DNA of 64,000 nt. Source: Streptosporangium sp. NBC_01495. Lineage in GTDB: Bacteria > Actinomycetota > Actinomycetes > Streptosporangiales > Streptosporangiaceae. Shown piece by piece: positions 1 through 11,600 of this stretch. The stretch spans positions 6,448,001-6,512,000 of the forward strand of contig NZ_CP109430.1 of assembly GCF_036250735.1 (NCBI RefSeq), read 5' to 3'. Positions within the stretch are counted from its first letter, which is position 1; each line of letters opens with the position of its first letter. The notes beneath the pieces were generated by a model. That model saw only the letters and a list, made by a program, of their open reading frames with translations, did no database searches and had not been told where the DNA came from. Made by a program: the position numbers and the translations under genes.

Positions 1-2600
1 CAGGACCGTCGTCTCCGCGTCGGCCAGCGAGATCGTCGCGCCGAGCAGCGGGTGCTCGGCGGCGGCCAGCCCGACCGAGCCCATGTCACCGGTGTCGGCG
101 ACGGTGTCGAGCCAGTAGTGCTTCCGCTGGAAGGGGTAGGTGGGCAGGTCGATTCGTTGGGCGCCGGACCCGGTGAACATCGTCGGCCAGTCGACCGTGA
201 CGCCTCGGGTCCATGCCTGGCCCAGTCCGCGGATCGTGGCTTCGACCTCGTCGTGGTCCTTGCGTGCCAGCGGGGTAAACACGGCGGTCTGGGTCTCCAT
301 CGCCGACAGGGCGGGGCTCGGTCCGGCTTCGAGGAGGGTGGTGACGCCTTCGGCCTCCAGGGTGCGCACCGCGTCGCCGAACCGGACCGGTTCACGCACC
401 TGCCGCACCCAGTAGTCGGCGGACGCGATCTCCTCGGGGTCGGCGAGGTGACCGGTCAAGGTCGACACCAGCGGGATCCGGGGGTGGTTCCACACCACCG
501 ATTCCAGGACCGTGCGGAACTCCTGCAGCATCGGGTCCATCCGCGCTGAATGGAAGGCGTGCGAGACCCGCAACCGCTTGGCCCGGTATCTCCCGTCCAG
601 TTGGTTCAGGAGCGCTTCGACCGCGTCCTCATCACCGGAGACCACCACCGAGGCCGGGCCGTTGACCGCCGCCAGACCGACCCGCTCACTCAGATACGGC
701 GCGATGTCCGACTCCGAGGCGGCTACCGCGGCCATCGCCCCACCAGCGGCCAGGCCCTGCATCAACCGGCCGCGTGCCTCCACCACCCGGCACGCGTCTT
801 CCAAAGACCACACCCCCGCCACATGAGCAGCGGCGATCTCCCCTACGGAGTGACCTCCAACGAAGTCCGGGACCACTCCCCAGGACTCCAACAACCGGAA
901 GAGGGCCACCTCGAACGCGAACAACCCCCGCTGGGTGTACACCGTCTGATCGATCAGCTCCGAACCGCCGAACAGCACCTCCTTCACCGAAGAGGCGCAT
1001 GCCGCGTCGAAGGCCTCCGCGAACACCGGGAACGCCGCATACAACCCCGACCCCATCCCGGCGCGCTGCGCCCCCTGCCCGGAGAACAGCACCGCGTGGC
1101 GACCCCCGGCCACACCCTCCACCCCCGGAACGAACCCCGCCAGCTCATCACGACCCGGCCCACAGAACACCGCACGATGCTCCAAAACCGTCCGAGTCGC
1201 CGCCAGCGAATACCCCACATCCAGCGCATCCCCCGCCCACGACACCAACCGCGCGACCTGCGCACCCAACCCCTCAGCGCTCTTGGCCGACACCACCCAC
1301 GGCACCACCGGCAACGCGCGTTCCACCACCCGCACGGCAGACTCCTCCACCACCCCCTCCACAATCACATGCGCATTCGTCCCACTGATCCCAAACGACG
1401 ACACCCCCGCCCGACGGAGTCCCTCACGCTCCGGCCACGGCCGAGACTCGGTCAGGAGCTCGACCGCGCCCGACGACCAGTCCACGTGCGGTGAGGGCTC
1501 GTCCACGTGCAGCGTCTTCGGCATCACGCCGTGCCGCATCGCCATCACCATCTTGATCACACCCGCCACCCCGGCGGCGGCCTGAGCGTGACCCATGTTC
1601 GACTTCACCGATCCCAGCCACAGGGGGGCCGACCGGTCCTGGCCGTAGGTGGCCAGCAGCGCCTGCGCCTCGATCGGGTCGCCGAGTGTCGTCCCCGTGC
1701 CGTGCGCCTCCACCACGTCCACGTCGGACACCTCAAGGTCGGCGTTCGCCAGCGCCTGACGAATCACCCTTTCCTGGGAGGGGCCGTTCGGCGCGGTCAG
1801 GCCGTTCGACGCCCCGTCCTGGTTGACCGCGCTGCCCCGTACCACCGCCAGCACCGGGTGCCCGTTGCGGCGCGCGTCGGACAATCGCTCCAGCAGCAGC
1901 ATCCCCACGCCCTCGGACCAGCCCGCGCCGTCGGCGGTGGACGCGAAGGACTTGCAGCGGCCGTCGGGCGACAGCGCCCGCTGCCGGGAGAAGCGGACGA
2001 ACATCTCCGGTGTCGCCATCACCGTCACGCCGCCGGCCAGCGCCAGCGTGCTCTCCCCCTGCCGCAGCGACTGGCAGGCCAGATGCATGGCGACCAGCGA
2101 CGACGAGCACGCGGTGTCCACCGTCACCGCCGGGCCCTCCAGGCCGAAGGTGTAGGAGAGCCTTCCGGAGACGACGCTCGCGGCGTTACCGATCTCGACG
2201 TTGTAGTCCTGGACGTTGGTACCGACGAACACGCCCACCTGGCCGCCGCGCAACGAGACGGGGTCGATGCCCGCACGCTCGAACGCCTGCCAGGAGTTCT
2301 CCAGCAGCAGGCGCTGCTGCGGATCCAGCGACCGGGCCTCGCGCGGGGAGATGCCGAAGAACTCCGCGTCGAACTCCGCGACGTCGTGCAGGAAGCCGCC
2401 CGCGCGGGCATAGTTCTTGCCCGGCCGGTCGGGATCGGGGTCGTACAGTCCCTGGACGTCCCAGCCGCGGTTCTCGGGGAACGCCGACACCGCGTCCACC
2501 TCCTCGTCGACCAACCGCCACAGGTCCTCGGGGGATCGGACGTCCCCGGGGAAGCGGCAGCTCATCGCCACGATGGCGATCGGCTCGTCGGTCCCCAGGC
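1..2600 (-). other. PKS module 6 (partial): KS-AT(malonyl)-DH...
   Basis: KS spans about 2590-1340 and AT 1100-130. The last visible residues read HPLLGATISLAD, the typical start of a DH domain, so this module reduces at least to the hydroxyl level and probably to an alkene. Whether an ER is present cannot be seen. The KS cysteine is residue 3358, and the AT has HSVGE and HAFH, the malonyl pattern. Confidence 0.85.
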
Positions 2601-5600
2601 TCGCCGTCGCAACCGTGACGGGCTCGTGCCCCGTCCCGACCAGTTCGGCCTTCAGGTACGCGGCGACCGCCGAGGGGGTGGGCCGGTCGAAGACCAGGGT
2701 GGCCGGGAGAGCCAGCCCGGTGGCCGTGCTCAGCCGGTTGCGCAGTTCGACCGCGGTGAGTGAGTCGAAACCGAGGTCCTGGAAGGCCCGATCGACGGGG
2801 ACGGCCTCCGTCGAGGCGTGCTGCAGCACGGTGGCCGCCTCGATCCGTACGAGATCGAGGAGGAGGGGCTCGCGCTGCGCGTCGGGCAGTTCCGCGACGC
2901 GGCGGGCCAGCTCCGATCTCTCCGCCTGGCCCGTCGATGTGTCCGGGGTGACCAGTACGCGCTGGACCTCGGGAATCCGGTCGATCAGGGGGCTGGGCCG
3001 CGCTGCGGTGAAGGCCGGGGCGAACCTCTCCCATTCGATGTCGGCGACGACGAGATCGGTGTCGTCGTGATCCAGTGCCTGGCCGAGAGCGGCGAGGGTG
3101 AGCCTCGGGTCCATGGCTCGCAGGCCCTGGCGTCGCAGCCGTTCCTCAAGGTCGGTCTCGGCGGCCAGTCCCTCACCGGCCCACAGTCCCCAGGCGACCG
3201 ACGTGGCTTTCAGCCCGCGCGCCCGCCGCCGCCGGGCCAGGGCGTCCAGGGAGGCGTTCGCCGCCGCGTAGGTGGCCTGCGCGGCGCTGCCCCAGATCCC
3301 GGCCGTCGAGGAAAACAACACCAGCAGGTCCGAATCACGGTCGAGCAACTCGTCGAGATGTTCGGCACCGGTGACCTTCGCGCCGAACACGGCCTCGGTG
3401 TCGCTCATCGTCGTCTCGTCCAGGGTGGCCCAGCCGCCGATCCCGGCGGTGTGGAAGGCGGCCGTCACCCGGTGTTCCACCAGCAGGTCACACAACGCCG
3501 ACCGATCCGTCACGTCACAGGACGCGATGGTCACGCGCGCGCCCGCCCGGCCGAGTTCCTCCGCGAGCTTCCCGGCGCCAGGCGCGTCGGCTCCTCGGCG
3601 ACCGGCCAGTACGAGGTGCTCGGCTCCCCTGCCGACAAGCCACCTGGCCACGTGCGCGCCCACGCCTCCCGTACCACCGGTCACCAGGACGGTGCCGTGC
3701 GGGCGCCAGGTCTCGGCGGGCTCGGCGGTCGGCGCGCGGTGCAGGCGGCGTACGAAGACTCCGGACGCGCGCACCGCGAGCTGATCCTCGTCGGAGGGGC
3801 CCGCGACGACGTTCACCAACCGGCTCAGCGCCTGCTCGTTCATGACCTCGGGCAGTTCGACGAGCCCGCCCCACCGGCTGGGACGCTCCAGGCCGATCGA
3901 CCTGCCCAGCCCCCAGAGCCGGGCCTGGCCCGTGTCGACCTGGCCGTCCAGGGTGAGTGCCCACAGGGGTGCCGTCGTTCCGGCGTCGCCGAGAGCCTGC
4001 GCCAGCAGGATGGTGTTCGCCACGCGCAGGTCCACGAGGGGATGGCCGGGGTGTGGCCGGTTCTCCAGCGCCAGCAGGGACAGCACTCGGTCGCAGGAAC
4101 CGCCGGTGGCCTGCCGGATCCGGGCCGTCAGGGCGTCCCGGTCCTGCTCGGTCAGCTCCAGCGTCAGCGTGGTGATGCCGCGCTGCTCCAGCGTCCGTAG
4201 CGCCGCCACCCAGGGGTGATCGAGGTGGCCGGCGGGGACCACCACGAGCCAGCTCTGCGGGGATACGCGCACGGGCACATCGGGTACGGCGTCCCAGCCG
4301 ACGCGGTAACGCCAGCCGTTCACGGTGGACTGCTCGTCCCGCTGCCTGCGCCACGAGGAGAGGATGGGCAACATGGTGCGCAGCGCGCCGTCCTCGCCGT
4401 CCGTCATGCCCAGGGTGATGGCCAGCCGCTCGACGTCCCCCTGCTCCACGGCCGCCCAGAACCGCGACTCCTCGGGGTTCTCCTCCTTCACCCCGGCGAC
4501 GTCGGCGTTCAGCCAGTAGCGCTGTCGTTGGAAGGGGTAGGTCGGCAGGTCGACCCGCCGAGCACCGGAGCCGGTGAACATCGCCGGCCAATCGACCGTG
4601 ACGCCTCGGGTCCACGCCTGGCCCACCCCACGGATCGTGGCTTCGACCTCGTCGTGGTCCTTACGCGCCAGGGAGACGAACACGGCGGTCTGGGTCTCCA
4701 TCGCCGACAGGGCCGGGCTCGGCCCGGCTTCGATGAACGTGGTGACGCCCTCGGCCTCCAGGGTGCGCACCGCGTCGCCGAACCGGACCGGCTCACGGAC
4801 CTGCCGCACCCAGTAGTCGGCGGACGCGATCTCGCCGGGGTCGGCGAGGTGACCGGTCAGGGTCGATACCAAGGGGATGCGGGGGTGGTTCCACGACACC
4901 GATTCCAGGACCGTGCGGAACTCCTGCAGCATCGGGTCCATCCGCGCCGAGTGGAAGGCGTGCGAGACCCGCAACCGCTTGACCCGGTACTTCCCGTCCA
5001 GCTGGTTCAGGAGCGCTTCGACCGCGTCCTCATCACCGGAGACCACCACCGAGACCGGGCCGTTGACCGCCGCCAGGCCGACCCGCTCGTTCAGATACGG
5101 AGCGATGTCCGACTCCGAGGTGGCTATCGCGGCCATCGCCCCGCCTGAGGCCAGGCTTTGCATCAACCGGCCGCGTGCTTCCACCACCCGGCACGCGTCT
5201 TCCAGCGACCACACTCCTGCTACATGAGCAGCGGCGATCTCTCCTACGGAGTGCCCTCCGACAAAGTCCGGGGTCACTCCCCAGGACTCCAACAACCGGA
5301 AGAGGGCGACCTCGAACGCGAACAACCCCTGCTGGGTGTACACCGTCTGGTCGATCAGCTCCGAACCGCCGAACAGCACCTCCTTGACCGAAGAGGCGCA
5401 TGCCGCGTCGAACGCCTCCGCGAACACCGGGAACGCCGCATACAACCCCGACCCCATCCCGGCCCGCTGCGCCCCCTGCCCCGAGAACAGCACCGCGTGG
5501 CGACCACCCGCGACCGACCCACTCACCACCCCCTGACCCACCACCACCGCACGATGATCCAGAACCGTCCGGCTCGTGGCCAGCGAGTACCCGACGTCCA

Positions 5601-8600
5601 GCGCATCCCCCGCCCACGACGCCAACCGCGCGACCTGCGCACCCAACCCCTCAGCACTCTTGGCCGACACCACCCACGGCACCACCGGCAACGCGCGTTC
5701 CACCACCGGCGTGACCGGCTCCTCCACCACCCCCTCCACGATCACGTGCGCGTTCGTCCCACTGATCCCGAACGACGACACTCCCGCCCGGCGGGGTCTT
5801 TCGCGCTCCGGCCACGGCCGGGTCTCGCTCAGTAGCTCGACCGCGCCCGACGACCAGTCCACGTGTGACGAGGGCTCGTCCACGTGCAGCGTCTTGGGCA
5901 TCACCCCGTGCCGCATCGCCATCACCATCTTGATCACCCCGGCCACACCGGCAGCGGCCTGGGGATGCCCGAGGTTGGACTTCACCGACCCCAACCACAA
6001 AGGAGCCGACCGATCCTGACCGTAGGTGGCCAACAGCGCCTGTGCCTCGATCGGGTCGCCGAGCGTCGTCCCCGTACCGTGCCCCTCCACCACATCCACA
6101 TCGGCGGAACCCAGCCCCGCATCGGCGAGGGCCGCCCGGATGACGCGCTGCTGTGAGGGACCGTTCGGCGCGGTCAGGCCGTTCGACGCCCCGTCCTGGT
6201 TGACCGCGCTGCCCCGTACCACCGCCAGCACCGGGTGTCCGTTACGGCGCGCGTCCGACAACCGCTCCAGCAGCAGGACACCTGCCCCCTCCGACCAGCC
6301 CGCGCCGTCCGCGGCGGTGGCGAACGATCTGCAACGGCCGTCACCGGACAGCACTCCCTGCCGGGAGAACTCGACGAACATGTCCGGCGTGGCCATCACC
6401 GTCACGCCACCGGCCAGCGCCAGCGAGCAGTCGCCCTGCCGCAACGACCGGCAGGCCGTGTGCAGCGCCACGAGCGAGGAGGAGCAGGCGGTGTCCATGG
6501 TGACGGCCGGTCCCTCGAACCCGAACGTGTACGCGACCCGGCCGGAGACCAGGCTTCCCGCCCCGCTGCTCCCGGGGTAGTCGTGGTACATCACACCGGT
6601 GAACACCCCGGTCGAGCTGCCGCGCAGCGAGGCGGCGTCCATGCCCGCGCGTTCCAGCGCCTCCCACGAGATCTCCAGGAACAGACGTTGCTGCGGGTCC
6701 AGCATCGGCGCCTCACGCGGTGAGATCCCGAAGAACTCCGCGTCGAAGTCAGCCACGTCGTAGAGGAACCCGCCCTCGCGGACGTAGCTGGTGCCCGGCC
6801 TGGACCTGCTGGGGTCGTACACCGCGCCGAGATCCCAGCCCCGGTCGGCGGGGAAGTCGGAGATCACGTCGAGGCCGTCGGCCACCAGCCGCCACAGCTC
6901 CTCGGGCGAGGTCACCCCGCCCGGATAACGGCAGGCCATTCCCACGATCGCGATCGGCTCCAGATCGGCCGCCACGGTGAGCGCCGCCGTCTGGACGGGA
7001 GCCGTACCGAGCAACTCGTCCTTGAGGTGGCGTGCCAGGACGATCGAGTTGGGGTAGTCGAAGACCAGGGTGGCGGGAAGCCGAAGGCCTGTCGCCTCGT
7101 TCAGCAGATTGCGGAGCTCCACGGCGGCCAGAGAGTCGAAGCCCAGCTCGCGGAAGGCTGCTCCCGGCTCCGCGGACTCGTTCGCGGAGTATCCGAGCAC
7201 GGTGGCGACACGGGTACGGACCAGATCCAGCATCACCCGATCCCGCTCCGGCTCGGTGAGGGCGCCGAGACGACGGGAAAGCGCCGGGTCGGCCGAGGCG
7301 CGTCCCGGTTCGACCACCCGGCGGGACCTGGTCCGCAGCAGGCCGCGCAGTAGCGGCGGGATCTCGTCGGTGCGGGCGTTCAGCGCGACGCGGTCCACCC
7401 AGATCGGTGCGAGGACGGGTCTGCCAAGCCCGACGGCCGCGTCGAACAGTCCCAGCGCCTCCTCGGTGGCCAGCGGCGGCAGACCCAGCCGGGACATCCG
7501 TCGCAGGCCCGCCTCGTCGAGCAGTTCCGCCATCCCCTCGGCCTCGGCCCAGAGCCCCCAGGCCAGCGAGGTGGCGGGCAGTCCCGCCGCATCGCGATAT
7601 CCGGCCAGCGCGTCGAGGAAGGCGTTGGCCGCGGCGTAGTTGGCCTGGCCCGCGCCGAGAACGAGGCTCGCCGCCGACGAGTAGAGCACGAAGGCCGAGA
7701 GGTCGAGCTCCCTGGTGAGCTCGTGCAGATGCCAGGCCGCGTCAACCTTCGGACGCATCACCCGGTCCACCTGCTCGGGGGTGAGCGAGCCGAGCACTCC
7801 GACGTCCGCCACCCCCGCGGCGTGCACGACGGCGGTGAGGGGATGCCGTGGGGACACCTCGGCGAGTACGGCGGCCAGCGACGCCCTGTCGGTGACGTCG
7901 CAGGCGGAGACCGTGACCTCGGCGCCCAGCGCGGCCAGCTCGTCCCGCAGCTCCGTCGCCCCGGCCGCCTCCGGGCCTCGGCGGCTGACCAGCAGCAGGT
8001 GTCTGACTCCGCGCGCTTCGACGAGGTGGCGGGCGAGCAGCGCGCCCAGCCCGCCGGTGCCTCCGGTGATCAGCACCGTACCGTCGGCGGACCAGCTCGA
8101 CGCCGCCTGGCCGGGGGCCACCGGGACGAACCGGGGCACCCGTGCGGCACCGGCGCGCACCGCCACCTCCGGCTCGCCCGACGCGACGACCGCGGCGAGC
8201 AGCCGTTCGGAGGAGGGGTGATCGTCCAGGTCGACGAGGCAGAATCGCCCCGGATGCTCGGCCTGGGCGGAGCGCACCAGCCCCCACAGCGCCGACTGCC
8301 GGAGATCCACGGCCGCGTCGTCGGCGCCCGTGCTCACCGCCCCGCGTGTCACCACCACGAGCCGCGAGGAAAAGGCCCGCTCATCGGCCAGCCAGGCTTG
8401 CAGGTCCCGCAGCGTTCGCTGAGTCGCCGCCCGTACCCGTCCGGGCAGATCCTCGTCGTTCGATTCCGTGACACGCGTCGGCTCGTCCGTCTCGAGGGCG
8501 TACGCCAGCAGTACGACGTCGGGCATCGGCGTGTCCGGCCCGATCGAACGGCCCAGGTCGGCCAGGCCAGGGCGGTCGGGGCCACCGACCTCCCGCCGGT

Positions 8601-11600
8601 GTTCCTCGTCCCGCACCGGAGCGAGGGACACCAGGGGCCAGTCCACCTCGAACAGCACGTCGCGTCCGGGCCGGCCGAGCTGGTCGGCGGAGACCGGGCG
8701 GGCCAGCAGCCGGGAGACACCCGCGACCGGCGCCCCCGACGAGTCCGTGACCGTCACCGACATGGCGTCTTCGCCGACCGGCCGGATCCACACCCGCAAC
8801 GCCTCGGCGCCGGTGGCCAGCAGCGAGACGCCGTGCCACTCGAAGGGAATCCGCGTCCCCGTGGCCTCGTTCAGCAGCCTGGGATGCATGGCGGCGTCCA
8901 GCAACGCCGGATGCAGGCCGAAGCCGGTGCCGCTCATGTCCTCCGGCAGGGCCACCTCGGCGAAGACCTCGTCGCCCCGGCGCCACATCGCCCGCAGCCC
9001 CCGGAACGCGGGACCGTAGTCATAGCCGCGCGCGGCGAGGCTCTCGTAGGCCCCGTCGAGCTCGACCGGTGTCGCGTCCGGCGGCGGCCAGACGTCCGAC
9101 TCCATGGAGGGGAGGTCGGCGGCAGGCTCCATGGGGCGGACCGTGCCGGTGGCGTGACGGGTCCAGGGGAGATCCGGATCGGAGTCGTCGAGCCGGGAGT
9201 GGATGGAGAACGCCCGCAGTCCGGCCTCGTCGGGTGTGCGGACGATGATCTGGAGCCGTACCGCTCCGGCGTCGGGCAGCACCAGCGGGCTTTCCAGCGT
9301 GAGACCTTCGAGAGTTCCGCACCCGACCTCGTCACCGGCCTGGATGGCGAGTTCGACGAAGCCGGTGCCGGGGAAGATCACCGCCCCCATCACCCGGTGG
9401 TCGGCCAGCCAGGGCTGCGTCTCCACCGACAACCGCCCCGTCAACACCACCCCCTGCGAATCAGCCAACACCACCGCCGCCGCCAACAAAGGATGACCAG
9501 CCGCACTCAACCCCAACAACCCCACATCACCCGAAACAACAGACCCCTCCAACCAATAACGCCTCCGCTGGAAGGAGTAAGTCGGCAGATCAACCCGCCG
9601 AGCACCGGACCCGGCGAACATCACCGGCCAATCGACCGTGACGCCTCGGGCCCACGCCTGGCCCACCCCGCGGACCGCTGCCTCGACCTCGTCGTGATCC
9701 TTACGCGCCAGGGGAACGAACACGGCGCTCTGGGTCTCCATCGCCGACAGCGCCGGGCTCGGCCCGGCCTCGATGAACGTGGTGACGCCCTCGGCCTCCA
9801 GGGTCCGCACCGCATCCCCGAACCGGACCGGCTCACGGACCTGCCGCACCCAGTACTCCGGCGACGCGATCTCCCCGGGGTCGGCGAGGTGACCGGTCAA
9901 CGTCGACACCAAGGGGATGCGGGGGTGGTTCCACGACACCGATTCCAGGACCGTGCGGAAGTCCGCCAGCATCGGGTCCATCCGCGCCGAGTGGAAGGCG
10001 TGCGAGACCCGCAACCGTTTGGCCCGGTATGCCCCGTCCAGTTGGTTCAGGAGCGCTTCGACCGCGTCCTCATCACCCGAGACCACCACCGAGGCCGGAC
10101 CGTTGACCGCCGCCAACCCCACCCGCTCATTCAGATACGGCGCGATGTCCGACTCCGAGGCAGCCACCGCGGCCATCGCCCCGCCAGCGGCCAGGCCCTG
10201 CATCAACCGGCCGCGCGCCTCCACCACCCGGCAGGCGTCTTCCAGCGACCACACTCCTGCTACATGAGCAGCCGCGATCTCCCCCACTGAATGACCCCCG
10301 ACAAAGTCCGGGGTCACCCCCCACGACTCCAACAACCGGAACAGGGCGACCTCGAACGCGAACAGACCCTGCTGGGTGTACATGGTCTGGTCGATCAGCT
10401 CCGAACCGCCGAACAGCACCTCCCTCACCGGTGCCGGACACGCCGCGTCGAACGCCTCCGCGAACACCGGGAACACCGCATACAACCCCGACCCCATCCC
10501 AGCCCGCTGCGCCCCCTGCCCGGAGAACAGCACCGCGTGGCGACCCCCGGCCACACCCTCCACCCCCGGAACAAACCCCGCCAGCTCACCACGACCCGGC
10601 CCACAGAACACCGCACGATGCTCCAAAACCGTCCGAGTCGTCGCCAGCGAATACCCCACATCCAGCGGCGAAAGCTCCGGCCGCTCCCGCATGAACGACG
10701 CCAACCGCGCGACCTGCGCCCGCAACCCCTCAGCGGACTTGGCCGACACCACCCACGGCACCACCGGCAACGCGCGTTCCACCACCCGCACGGCAGACTC
10801 CTCCACCACCCCCTCCACGATCACATGCGCATTCGTCCCACTGATCCCAAACGACGACACCCCCGCCCGACGCAGCCCCCCACGCTCCGGCCACGGCCGA
10901 GACTCCGCCAACAGCTCCACCGCACCCGACGACCAGTCCACATGCGACGACGGCTCATCCACATGCAACGACCTCGGCATCACCCCATGCCGCATCGCCA
11001 TCACCATCTTGATCACACCCGCCACCCCCGCAGCAGCCTGCGTATGACCCAGATTCGACTTCACCGACCCCAACCACAACGGAACCGACCGACCCTGCCC
11101 ATACGTCGCCAACAACGCCTGCGCCTCAATCGGGTCGCCCAGCGTCGTCCCCGTACCGTGCCCCTCCACCACATCCACATCGGCGAACTCCAGCTCCGCG
11201 TTCGCCAACGCCTGACGGATCACCCGCTGCTGCGCCGGACCATTGGGCGCCGTCAGCCCGTGGCTGGCGCCGTCCTGGTTGACCGCGCTGCCACGGATCA
11301 CCGCCAGCACCCGGTGACCGTTGCGGCGCGCGTCCGACAACCGCTCCAGCAGCACCAGGCCCGCGCCCTCGGACCACCCGAGCCCATCGGCCGCCTCGGC
11401 GTAGGGCTTGCAGCGGCCGTCGGCCGCCAGCCCGCGCTGGCGGCTGAACTGGAAGAACACGCTGGGCGTCGCCATCACGGTCACGCCACCGGCCAGCGCC
11501 AGCGAGCACTCCCCCCTCTGCAGTGCCTGGGCGGCCAGGTGCATGGTGACCAGCGAAGACGAGCACGCCGTGTCCACCGTCACCGCCGGGCCCTCCAGAC

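Noticed and set aside
11130..11190. EGHGTGT in place of EAHGTGT in several KS domains as an inactivating change
   Set aside because: The catalytic His is kept and the same Gly form occurs in many KSs of this window, so it is a neutral group-specific variant.
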